From Ustilago trichophora (lineage: Eukaryota > Basidiomycota > Ustilaginomycetes > Ustilaginales > Ustilaginaceae), in contig OOIN01000006.1 of NCBI GenBank assembly GCA_900323505.1, positions 1-64,000 of the forward strand: a stretch of 64,000 bases of DNA, read 5' to 3'. A program made the translations under genes and the position numbers. The notes beneath the pieces were generated by a model. It saw only the letters and a program-made list of their open reading frames with translations. It ran no database searches and was not told where the DNA came from. Shown here in pieces: positions 51,401 through 61,434 of this stretch. How positions within the stretch are numbered: position 1 is the first letter of the stretch; each line of letters opens with the position of its first letter.

Positions 51401-52195
51401 CTGTGGACGTGAACAGGAGTGGTCCTCCTCTGCGTTTCCTGCGGTATGATTACTATTTGGGTGGTTCCTGGATTGGGAGTGAGATCTGCTCGATCTGTGA
51501 AGGCCGAGGCCAAAGGGCAGACTATCTTCCAATGTCATGCCGTCGAGTGTCCTGTGCAGAGAGTTGCGACTCGAGCGTCGAGTTTGAATGCCTGGACGTG
51601 TTTGCAACTTGTCCGAGGAATCCTCTATCTTCAAAGTGGGGGCGCGAGAAGTGGTGGGCGAGACAGACACCACAGAAGACCAATCTGAAAGCTCGCTCGC
51701 TGATGAAGAGGGTCTGTCTCGAGGCAGGTGAGGGGAGGTGATGATGTTGAGACCCTTGTTTCTCCGGCTTGCATTTCGGCGAAGACCAGAAGCTGCCAAA
51801 GCTGCGATCCTAGACTCGGCGTCTGGGACGTTTGCGCCGCCAGAAGATCGATCGCTGTACTTTGCATTGTTGCTGCCTCTGCCGAGCTGATCTCGAGCCC
51901 GCTTCTTGCGTTTGAGGCCCGCACGGACCTGCGCGAGTGGCATGGAGGCAGGCGAATAGGCGATGAGGGGAATCTCGACGAAGCACGAGGCCTGGCTGGC
52001 CAAGGACGGGGAGCGAAGCAAGGCGGTGCTTGCGTGTGCGAGTTTGGCACGGAGTACTGATCGTCGAGTGTGGTCAGCCGTTGGGAAGGGAGCCAGCCGG
52101 CTGGCTTTGTGGGCGGAAGTTGCTGAAGAAGGGTGGTTGGACTCGTTTTGAGGGATTGGGGAGAGAGCTAAGCGCGAGCGGCTCGCATAGACCAT
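48479..52195 (-). CDS. Large SAP-like/TKL-like protein kinase without beta-3 lysine
   Basis: 1238 residues. The long basic Ser/Arg-rich N-terminus is likely disordered and nuclear. Two SAP-like helix pairs are visible: LHRLRKDELIQLCVKAGAWD near 310 and LTRLRKSELEQLCLHREIGI near 815. The kinase domain is at 955-1230: Gly loop GSGGFKDVYVG, HRDCKSTN (D1080, K1082, N1085), NDFG (D1098) and SLVGTVNWQAVELW. The usual beta-3 VAxK reads VAIA (Ala986), while a Lys sits in the Gly loop at 966, the position used by WNK kinases. All other catalytic residues are present, so activity is likely. The kinase subgroup is nearest to TKL-type by motif (NWQAxE, DVWSAAMTFWEAL). Role unknown; SAP-like motifs suggest chromatin or DNA association. 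Confidence 0.85.
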   Translation of the reverse strand: MVYASRSRLALSPIPQNESNHPSSATSAHKASRLAPFPTADHTRRSVLRAKLAHASTALLRSPSLASQASCFVEIPLIAYSPASMPLAQVRAGLKRKKRARDQLGRGSNNAKYSDRSSGGANVPDAESRIAALAASGLRRNASRRNKGLNIITSPHLPRDRPSSSASELSDWSSVVSVSPTTSRAPTLKIEDSSDKLQTRPGIQTRRSSRNSLHRTLDGMTLEDSLPFGLGLHRSSRSHSQSRNHPNSNHTAGNAEEDHSCSRPQRAVTSSAAPDSDHSSTGSADMDDQEAEHARLISRAPNWQLHRLRKDELIQLCVKAGAWDAAPTEEALELLTKHDLVNQIITCRSRLDRSQSSNRRALGSTRRHQRGGHSSEQSDSVVDEDAEDIDALWMGSSSHQASHRIGKRSQGASPSNSADDRDADLTDASNEAGGEETEAEPPRSPTTRRHTGRSSHAKVRGEATLRRMDSSTFDELEPSKTNQAPRRQLRDKTSLRDAIGRRLRIANGSEAFSTSTSSSVFGGRSSRASNTSHSPFVHRHQLNVFVASSPIRTRSRTARLTIGLPSRRKAETRGFGASDASFAALDSMATPKLGHRTQRVKKSVKFNAAPSNASNGQAEDEWMEDPSSDEAVAITLRSNVENSRAVKRRGSRKGVRSRRSTADSDASLTSHQPRSRSASAELPSEVEVESRIIGQGEDDDMATSDDDAPTPTKFRKLRNGKLRLIAGTFHRSSEAHAPANGQSDDVDMESDDRSASTSRSRKERTESPESDTAPSEGIENAMVQPTFTTLTRLRKSELEQLCLHREIGINEDDKKANLIKKLLDWYQLTELEAANADGFDSEHEGDADETRSDVSTATATAEDESVKAAQRTPTRRRNTRANSNVHPAATDSDQPLLLRARGKAVSSDKLPTPPLTSNNDEANPPQAGDGVDELNGLDLESLNLTDKEIPPSKLEKLEKIGSGGFKDVYVGKYRISKTRINKVAIADIRDQLTEMDIKELSLLRDLRHENIVRFIGVSIPEDPRHVPCMIVSELCSNGDLFDYIRNTPAPSDAEVFRILLETARGLEYLHTRTPAIIHRDCKSTNVLITRRKTAKINDFGLARVKNTSRSMMKSLVGTVNWQAVELWVPKPHYNEKVDVWSAAMTFWEALQWHQPEKKYPFQGMNEHQIYQDVGQKRQRPYTGFIRRQFGGEIVDLLDRMWDQTPKNRPSMTEVCKELEQLILMKKEAAAGGSGRGKG

Positions 52196-52579
52196 GGCGG
52201 AATGGTTGAATCAAAAGCTGCGACAGAGTTGAATCGAATGGATGTGGTGGTGATGGCGGAAAGGCAATGTTGCAGGAGTTGCAACGAAACTGAACCGACA
52301 ATGCGCCCAGATGGGATGATGCAGCCTATTGGACTAGCTTGACCATAGTGGTTCGTAAATGCAAGTTGCTGGATCGACACAACCGTACAGACAGGCAGCA
52401 GTGTCGGAAGCAACGTCAAAGATTGGTGAGGAGTGCCACCAAGGGCTCGGTTGATGATGGTGATGACAGGTGGAAGCTCTGTTATCGGTGCGAATGCAAA
52501 TTGTAGAAACTGGGGACGGATGTGGATGAAGAATCCGGTGCGGGTTGCTGTTGTTAGAATAGAGCTCGAATTGCCGATG

Positions 52580-52581
<2 letters not shown>

Positions 52582-52635
<54 letters not shown>

Positions 52636-52636
52636 T
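52582..52636. repeat. (GA)n microsatellite
   Basis: About 55 bases of GA with one GAGGAG interruption. Confidence 0.95.
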
Positions 52637-53532
52637 GTCTCGAGGAGGACCAAAAGCTGCTGGTAGCCGGCTACAAGTGCAGTTCTTGTTTGTGGAGGTG
52701 AACGTGAGACGAGTAAATATTGCGATTCCTGAAGATGCGACTTTGGCTGCCTAGGTTGTGATTGCGAGAATGTGAATTCGAAGGTTGTGGTTGGAATACG
52801 AGGTAGCAGAGAAACAGAGGGAGGTGTTGGAGTGTCGAACGATGGCTCAGAAAGTGTTTGTGTTGCGTTGAGTCGAGTGTGAGTGTGGAGAAACAAAAAC
52901 AAAAAAAGAGAGAGATGTGCGTGCCTTGCTCGCTTTAAGCAGGCTCCCTGGCCAAGCAACGCTCTGACGAAGTAACGAAGTAACTGAGCCTCTCTGTACA
53001 GTAACTTAGTCACTGCTGTGTCTTGCTTTGCCTGCATAAAGAATAAACAAAGGCTTTGGCGGGATGGTTGCGCGTCTGCTCTCCACGGCAACATGGAGTC
53101 ATGGGTGTTGGACTGCGCTCTGCTGCTTGTCAGATGACAACAAAACTCATTTATTATTAATTAATTTTTTATTTTTATTTGAAAAATTCAATGTTCGATT
53201 TCTTGTCGTTCAATGCAGTCCGTGCCCTTTCACTCTCGCCCGAATCGGCCCATCTGCGCGCGCGCAGGCACGCGTCGCGTAAAGCTCTCTTCAGCGCAGC
53301 AGCCTGCCAGCTCGCTTCCTGACCAGCATCTGTCAAGGATCTCGGGCGCTGAATCAAGGGTACCAATACGCACAGCATGCAGCCAGGCGGTGTACTGTGG
53401 ACAAGGACAAAAGACTGGATTCGGGAAAGCATGCAATGCTAAGAAATAAGGATACAGTTGTAAAGAGGCTACGCAGAGTGCCGGATATCGCCAACAGAGA
53501 GTTAAAGAGACGTGGAACGAATACGAGATCGA

Positions 53533-53564
<32 letters not shown>
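53533..53564. repeat. (GA)n microsatellite
   Basis: About 16 GA units, 175 bases beyond the TEA-gene stop codon, probably in or near its 3' end. Confidence 0.9.
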
Positions 53565-53566
<2 letters not shown>

Positions 53567-53738
53567 AAATGTGCAAAGAGAAACAGAGACCCATGACAAG
53601 ATTAAAAGGCTATGATAGGCCAATGGCCACGCTCGACAAGCACTAGCTCCGTCTGCATGGCCAGCTTGGCTTTGATATGAAGAAAGGTTATGCATGCAGA
53701 AACAAAGGTAGACGGATGAATGAGATGCAAGCCAAGAA

Positions 53739-54569
53739 TCAGGCAGCGGCATTGAACTCCTGGCCCTCCACACCGATCGAAGCCAACAGACCGTTCAGAT
53801 ACTCCTGGGTGCTGGCATCGTTGCTCAAATCGCCCTCGTTGAGCATCTGCTCGAAGCTGTTGTTGCCCGAGTCCATGCCAGTGTGCATGGTGGCGCCGCC
53901 GCCCATCTTGTTGTTGCCCATGTCAAACCCAGCAGGCGACAGAAGCGGCAGACCACTGTGCATGCCTCCAGGCACCATCAGTCCAAGCGCAGAGTCGCCC
54001 TGACCCGCCACAGCTGCTGCCATACCGGCAGAACTCATCGACACGCTCACCTCTGACGGGTTGAAGCTCATGTCGAGCGGCGACGGAAGAGCACCGCCGA
54101 GTGGATTCGCCTGGCCTGCCCAGTGCCTCTCGAGTCGCTCTTTCTGCAGCCTGGCATCGTCGCCAGTGTTGAGAGGAGGAGGCTCGCAAAGGCCGGCACC
54201 CATCTGCGGGAACGGCGTCAGAGGAGTGTGCACTGCGCGCTGCTGAATCAAGCCCCACGCAGCTGGTGTGGGGCTGGCAGCAGGCGAGAGCTGCGGGTGT
54301 GGGCTCAGCATAGCACCGCTCGCGTTCCTCTGAGGGTTGAGATACGCAGGCGCAGGCGGGATCGAGACCATCAAATTGGGCTTGGTCATCGACAGACCAC
54401 GCTTGCGCAGCAGGGTCGGAGGCTGCAGGTTGCCCTCTGAGCCGCCCTGCTGAGGCTCCGCCTTGAACCCGAAACTCGGCTGCGGCGAGGGCTGCGTCTG
54501 GATCAAAGAAGGAGGGTGAGCATGCGCAAAGCCACGAGGTGGAGCGCCACCGTTAAGCATGTTGAGCTG

Positions 54570-54605
<36 letters not shown>

Positions 54606-57600
54606 ACCCATGGCATTGGGGAAGGCCGCCGTCATCGGAGAGAGGCCGTGCGGAGCCATCTGCAACGCCGCACCAGCTTGGTGCAAGGGAGACGCAAGCG
54701 ATGCAGCTCGGCCCATCGGCGATGCGCCAGGTCCTACAGTCAAAAGCGAGACGGTGGGAGTTCCTGGTGTGGTACCAAGCGCCTCAACGCACTCGAGATC
54801 CCAAGCAATCACCAGCACCACATCACCCACCTTGCTACCGGGGCTCAGGCTCGAGCCAGCATCATTGAGCAGCGCGGGTGCAGAGTCGCGACCACCAGCA
54901 GCAGCCGAAGCCGCAGCTCCTTCACTGGCTACCACCAGCTCCTGGATGATGGTGACACCCGATACAGCCATGCCGAGCGCAGCTCGCTCACTTGGCTCCT
55001 TGCCAAACGACTGAAGACCATCCCGACCGCTATACACGTTGACAGGGTGGTTGCGGCTCAAGAAGTCGGCCCAGAAGTCAGTAGCGAAAGGGGCTTGGTG
55101 GCACCAGCGGTGACGAAGGTTTCCGCCAGATTGGTTGTTGGCATCCAAAGGCGTGCGTGGCGAAGCCGGTCCGCTCGAGGTGCCCGAGATGGGGCTCAAG
55201 GAAGCAATGCTACCGTCACTCTCGCGACGCTGGTTGTTCTTGCCCTTGGTAGGGGTCGAGGTGGTCGCTTCATCGTGCGAAGTGGCACTCTGATCGGCAG
55301 CCTCGGTCGAAGCGTTTTCGTTTGAGCTGCTCTCTGCGCTTGCAGAGCCGGCATTAACTGTGCTGGTGGACGTAATCTCGACACCGTTCCTGCCCGAAAT
55401 TTTTCGAGGGGGATCGAGGGGCTCTACGAGCGAAAGCACGCGCTTGCCGTGCGAGTACACGGTGGTGACCGAGGTGAGACGCAGGTCTTGAGCTGACGTC
55501 AACGAGAGCTGGGTGCTAAAGTGGTCGTAGCGAGGCATCATAACATCGTGACGCGGGATCGAGAGTGGCACGTGGACATGGAGGAATTGGCACGGCATGC
55601 GATGGTACATCTCAGCAAGACGGGGAAAGCGGAAGTGGCCCACGCGAACTGAGTCTAGCGTCATCTGGGGCAGAGAGGCTTGGTTGTTGGCGTATGTTGT
55701 CATCGAGTTGCGGTCCAGGTTGGTGTAGACGTGCTTCTCATCGCCCGTCGAGCAGTGCACCCACATGGAGAAGCTGGCTGGGAGGATAGGGCAAGGAGTG
55801 TTGCCGCTCGTATCCTTCATGCCAGTCTGTTGGGGGAAGTGAAGATCGTTCAAACCAGAGGTGATGGAGTGGGTGGCCGACATGGGTGGTGCGCCAGGAG
55901 ACAAGGGGCTGGCGAGACCCTGTCCGCCAGTGAGGCCTGGAGTGTAAGGTGAAAGCAGGCCGCTGGCATTGTCCATCGATAGAAGCGGATAGGCGCCGCC
56001 AAGTCCGCCGTAGCCGTAGCCGGCAAGCGTCTGTGCATACATCATACCGCCAGCAGGGATGTAGAAGTCCTCTTCGGTAGTTGGCTCGGCGATGAGCTGC
56101 TGAAATTCGGGATCACCCTTACGAATGTTCTTAAGCACCTGGATATGACTCGAGACCTGCTTGCGAGTGCGCACCTTGTTGGTCTTGCGCTCAATGTAGT
56201 CGGCGATCAGCTCGTTTCGACCACAAGGCTTGCCGTGAACCAATACCTTTCGACGACCGAGCTTGGGGATGAGGCGAAGAGCTGATGATAGGAAACGTCG
56301 CGAAGCCAGCACAACGAGTCAAGAGGGGAAATAGGGAAGGATTGAAGAGAGAGAGAGAGAGAAGATGGTGGTTAGATGGAAGGAGGGGACGGAAATGGAA
56401 GGAGAGAGATGGTGATAGGACAAGAAAGACGAAGACAAGACATGAGAAAGTTAGCGTTGCATTCACAAAGACGCCGCATGCACCAATGCTGATTCGACAC
56501 TGGTCGATGTTCTAGTCCAAAATTGCCTGCAGTTCTCGTGCACTTGGCCGCAAGCAAAGCTCTGCTGCTCTTCTCGACCGCCTAGGAAGGAACGCAACTG
56601 TTCGATGGAGAGACGGGGGGAAGAGCACAGGTTCGGGGATGATGGTTTGCTCGGCGTTCTCGAAAGCGAATCAAGAGCATCTCGCAATCAAATACAAATT
56701 TTCCAAATTGACACTTTGGCACGCGTCAAAATCGGAGATTCAAATTTGACCGAGACGCGTCTCTGTGTTCCTTTGCGGGGAACGAAGACATATAGAGCAC
56801 TTCCAACAGTGCCAGCGTCCCACGCCCAGAAAAAAGCGCAACGCCGACACTGCACTTGATGCATCGATGGCACATGGCATGACGAGGAAATAGAGTAGCA
56901 ACGCAGACGATGAGATAACTTACCTTCCCAGAATGCGACTTCGACGTCATCAGGCCAGACGTCTTGGTTCTTGCCGTTACTGTTCGGAGTTGCGGTGCCG
57001 CTAGCGTTGCTGTTGCCGTTGGTGCCTGACTTGGCCGCCTTGTCTTCAGCTGCCTTCCTGCCGAGCGACGACTGCGATTGCGCCCTCTGCATGGCATCCG
57101 AAGCAGCACGTGGAGGTGCACTCTTGGGCGGTTGATCGCCCCCAAAGTTGGGCAGCGTCAGGTTGGCAGTGAGGCTGGCAATGTGGGCAGCACGGTCCAC
57201 GGCCGTGAGCGAAAGACGCCGAATACGGCAAGGAGACGCGCTCGACTGGACCGACGACGGCGTTTCAAGGCCGGCGCCGACGCTGGAACCGACCGAGAAT
57301 TGTGGTTGCTGCTGGTAGGCGTACATGTTGGGTGGAGTCTGTTGAGGCAAGAAGCGTTGCTGTTGAGCCAGGTGGTCAACACTGCGCTCAGGTGTAGCAT
57401 CCACCTGAGAGGTGCGACGACGCTTGGCATCTTCAGCAAAGCCGCCAAGAGGAGTCGGGGTTGGGCTGTTGCTCGAAGACATGCTGACAGTGAGACGAGG
57501 AGGCGACATGAGGAATCCAGCTCCCGACGCGTCCTGTGCATTCGTGCTCATGCCGTCTGCCATGCTCTGGGGAGCAGTGGTGGTGTTGTAGTTGATGTGA

Positions 57601-58202
57601 CCAAAGGCATCGACAGAGATGCTCATACTCCTAGCCCCGTTGTTATTGCCAGCCAGGCTAGCATAGTTGGTCAAGGATGAGCTCGAATCTGCTGATGGCA
57701 TCAACGACTGAATGCTGTGACGACGTCCCGAGTTCGAGTCGGCGCGAACATGCAGCATCGAGCCAAAGCCACCCATAGGCTGTGATGTAGTAGGACGTTT
57801 GCCAAGGAACAAGTAGCCGTCGCCAGTGCCAAGCGCCTGCTCCATATCCGCATTCATACGGTCAAAGTCAAGTGCGGCTGCAAGCGAATGTGCATCGCCG
57901 CTCATGTCTGCGTCGAGGACACCAGGAGCGTTGTGAGCAAAGACAAGGCTGTTGTCGTCGCGGTTATCGCTGCTCATGCTCATGTCCTCGCGCTTGGTAG
58001 CAGATACAAAGGCGGCGTTGGCAGCGTTGATGGAAGCTTGATGGAGGTGAAGACGGTTGTTGGCTTCCTGAGAGTGTGTCGTCATGTCGTTGTCTGGAGT
58101 ATACAAGAGAGATGAGGACGATAGTGTCGAATCAGAGTAGGCGGGCGAAGGGAACAGATGCTGAACGTCTCCTGTAGGAGAGCAGGTCTGAGCAGTGGAC
58201 AT
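53739..58202 (-). CDS. TEA/ATTS-domain transcription factor (AbaA/Tec1-type), two exons
   Basis: Exon 1 is 58202-56924 (start [11 protein letters not shown]; an upstream in-frame Met at 58346 adds 48 residues). Exon 2 is 56281-53739. The spliced protein is 1273 residues. The TEA DNA-binding domain spans the junction at about 416-485: [11 protein letters not shown] from exon 1, then [39 protein letters not shown] and [10 protein letters not shown] from exon 2. Flanks are long Ser/Gly/Gln-rich segments, including a polyglutamine run (54571-54602). TEA factors such as AbaA and Tec1 bind CATTCC/CATTCT elements and control conidiation, filamentation or pseudohyphal growth. The targets here are unknown. 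The large gene-free region upstream suits a developmentally regulated gene. Confidence 0.92.
54571..54602 (-). repeat. CAG repeat coding polyglutamine
   Basis: About ten CTG units on the plus strand, read as CAG on the coding strand, in exon 2 of the TEA gene. Confidence 0.9.
56282..56923 (-). other. 642-nt intron inside the TEA domain
   Basis: The donor GAAG|GTAAGTTATC at 56924/56923 and the acceptor CATCAG|CTCTTCGCC at 56282/56281 join to GAA GCT CTT CGC, restoring [10 protein letters not shown] of the TEA fold. The intron is long for this intron-poor neighbourhood and contains a GA run and several short frames. Confidence 0.9.
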
Positions 58203-59784
58203 GTGAGCTGTGGCTGGCCTGCCTTTTCGAGTTTGGTTCGCTGCTGGAAGAGAACGTCGCACAAATCTATTATGCTGTGTTCTGGAAGCTGGCAGAGAGT
58301 GCGATAGCAGCAATGACCTTTTGTGTTGTGATGAAGAGTGAAGCAAAGATAGAGCAGTCAGGCGTTTGACTCGAGTTGCAACGAGAGATTAGACGAAAAT
58401 GCAAAAATGACGAAAAGAGTGTCGAAGATACGATTGAGTAGGGTGGGAAGGGGAGGACTGAAGGGGAATATGGGGCTGCAGTGGAGATAAGGAAGGAAGC
58501 AGAACTGGTGTCGCAGAGCAGATGGTGTCGAGCAAGAAGAGTATGGACGACGGTAGGGTAGAGGGCGACGAAGACCAAAGAAAGCGAAGATTAAGATGGG
58601 GAGGGCAAAGATAGATGGAGAAAAGAAGAAGAGGAGGATGGCGAAGGGGGGATCGACAACGAGCATAGACCCTTTTAAGGTGGAATGAGATATGCCAGAA
58701 CAGATATGTCTGGAGCAGCGGCCTGATCGACCTCTGGCGTCGATCTTTGACTTACTAGGCGAAGCGCTCGAAAGCTAGTAGTGTGACTGCGTGAAGCTGA
58801 TGGTGCGGAGCGTGTCACTGCGATGGTGCACCAAGGGAAGCGGGTTGGAAGTCCAAAAGCGAAAGGAGAGTGACCAGAGGGGAGTCCGAATCACTTGGCG
58901 GCGGCGGCAGCTAGCTGATTGCGAAAGCTGTCAATAAGTGTAGGAGAGCAACTACTCTGACGGGACGATTCAGGGGCCGCTTGTCCAGTAGAGGAGCGCA
59001 AGGGGTGTATGCGATAGAGCGGGAAAGCGGATCGAATCGAGAATCGTCCTGCACAAGTTGGCGATGTGACAGGGAAGGGGGCAAGATGCTGCGATGTCGG
59101 AGGATTGCAGGGGCGAGGAACGGCTGAGTCGAGAGGGGCATAAGGCGAGAAATGCGGGGTGCAAGGGGTCACGTCAATGAATGCCATCCGCTTAGAAGGC
59201 TGCTATGCACAGAGAGGCTTGACATGTCGAGAGCGGTTTTCCACTCAACGTACCACCGTAGGCGTGTCCTGGCAACGATGGACAAATGAAACGATGCAAT
59301 CTGGCAGGCACTCTTCAGCTTATTTCCCAATATTGCCAAAGCACTGCATGACAAGGTCAGCTGCGTCCAGAGCTAGCAACGAGAGAAACACGACACCTCT
59401 AACGCACTTGCCAGAGCACCGAGGCAACACCTTGAGAACAAAGCAAGTCCAATGAAGCAACGAGTAGGCTCCAGAGCGGCAGATGCACCGGCTTTGTGAC
59501 TTTGTGACTGGTCATTCTTGTCTTTCGGTCCCCTTGGCAAGGAAGTGTCGGCGGCTAGAGGGCGTCAACGGCAAGCGGCAAACGGCAAACGGCAACGAAC
59601 AGGGAGGAACGGGCATCTGCAGGCTGACAATTCGAAAGGATTGACCATCAGGTGGTTGGAGCAGCAGCAATCGAATGCAGCATTAATGCATCGAGCGACG
59701 CGAGGGGTCTGGCTTGGACATGGCTTTCCCCAAGGGGGAGCACCGAAGAGCGAGCATCGAAGAGCGGGAGCGGAGCAAGAGAAG

Positions 59785-59844
59785 CGGGAAAATCAAGAAA
59801 AGAAAAAGAAAAGAAAAGAAAAAAAAAAAAAAAAAAAAAAAAAA
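59785..59844 (+). repeat. Purine tract ending in poly-A
   Basis: GAAGCGGGAAAATC and AAGAAAAAGAAAAG units run into 26 consecutive A residues, then TTGGGCC. Target-site duplications of a retroposed element are not evident. Confidence 0.9.
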
Positions 59845-61394
59845 TTGGGCCGTTGCAGGTAACTTTCGCTCGCTTAAGGATAGCACTGCATCTGGGCTTC
59901 CTCCTGGCGTTATTATTGCGATTGCGACGCGGCACATCTGCAGACGAAGGACGCAGAAGAGATGGATGACAACGATGCAGCTTGCGACCTCCTCTTGGAG
60001 CTAAGAGTCAGAGCCAGGGGTCAAAGTCTGCGCATCCTTCTGGCGGTGTATGGTTGACAAATCTTGCAAAAAGCAATCACCATTGGAACGCCTTGCACGA
60101 GCGCCACCAGAGAAGTTGACAAGAGGAGGCAGAAGGGAGGGTCGCGCTATACAGTACTGCAGGAATGACTGCGGTTCACAAAGAACAATATGGGGCCCAA
60201 AGACCAGTCGTTGATAGCACGGCAGACCGCATCAGAGGGCCAAGACGGATTGCACTGTCGCGTCTCTGATTTGGATCGCCATCAGACACCGAAACGACTT
60301 GGTCGGAGCCTGCCATACTGATCTCGAGTGAGAAGCAGAACTCCTTGTGTAGGCAAACCAAGATCGAAATCCATTGTTCGGCAAGCGGTCATGGGCAGCA
60401 TGCAAGCTTTGGGAAAAGCCTGGGAACGCTTCGGTCCCGTCTCGCTTGTACAGCGCTGATGATCTGGGCAAGCGTATGACTGACTGATCACATCTGGCCA
60501 TCAAAGATAATTTGCCTGCCAGAAGGAGCTGATGTAGGGAAAAGACGACAGCAATGTAGCATGGACCTGGAAAACGACTGATCACAAAGCGGTGCTGCAT
60601 CACCTCGTGCAGTGTATCTTGTGTGCGATGCAGGAGCGCATCTGCACATCTTGAAATTCCGTCATGCAAATTAGGACTCGTTTTGGGTTGGCCAGTGCTG
60701 GTCTGGCTGGTAACAACGCTGGGCTGTCCCCACCGTTGATCCGTCCCGTCGATCTATTTCTAGGCTGCAAACAGAGGGAATGAGACTCCGCCTGGCGTGA
60801 AAGCTATTCCCGGCAGCCTTCCGTTGATTCGGAAGAGTAGCTCGCACGAAAAGACTCTCGCTGCGATGCCGACTCTTACGATTGCATTTCCATTGGGAGA
60901 AAGCGACGGCAGAGGCACAGGACATCCACGCGTACCATCATGAGGTGGTCCTGACGCTTACATGCAACTGATGAGCAACCTGTCAGCCAAGAAGCTGGCT
61001 CAGCCGAAGAAGCTTAACGACAAAGCGAGAGGACACCAGGTGATCAAGCGAGACCGGAGGCCGAGTTGAGCGCAAAGCAAATAGAAGAGGACAAGATCTC
61101 GAAAGCAGAGGACGAGGTCATCAAAGTCATCCTTGGCCCAAGAGTAGTATCGAGCAGGGACCCGCGGTACCCACCGCTGGTTGCAACCATGCGCAGCCAG
61201 GGGATGTTTGTGGGTGGGAGCATCGAAGCAGGACAAGGATTCGAGATGATGACTGCACAAAGTACAAGCTAGTAAGCACTAACTGACTTTCTCAGATCAA
61301 CAGAGTGTGACTGTGAGCGAGGAGGTTGATGCTGGATGCTTGGTCCCCTTGAAGATTGACGCAAGGGGTCGGCGGGAGCAATAGGAAGGAATTG

Positions 61395-61434
61395 TTTTTT
61401 TTTAAAAAGAAAAAAAAAAAGAAAAAAAAAAAGG
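61395..61434. repeat. T-rich/A-rich tract
   Basis: TTTTTTTTTAAAAAG followed by two runs of ten or more A separated by single G residues; able to fold back on itself. Confidence 0.85.

Larger units (their letters stand above)
52196..53738. other. Intergenic with GA repeats
   Basis: About 1.5 kb between the kinase start and the TEA-gene stop. It contains two GA runs and an AT-rich patch (TTATTATTAATTAATTTTTT near 53150-53180). A 308-codon frame starting at 53094 runs through the GA repeat and the kinase start; its composition is repeat-driven and I do not accept it as a gene. Confidence 0.55.

Noticed and set aside
52168..53094. 308-codon minus-strand frame overlapping the kinase start
   Set aside because: Runs through a GA/CT microsatellite and AT-rich spacer, with Leu/Ser repeats from the simple sequence and no domain.
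59518..60004. Lysine-rich frames over the poly-A tract, or a retroposed gene copy
   Set aside because: The lysines come from the purine tract. No upstream gene body, target-site duplication or reverse-transcriptase relic is seen.
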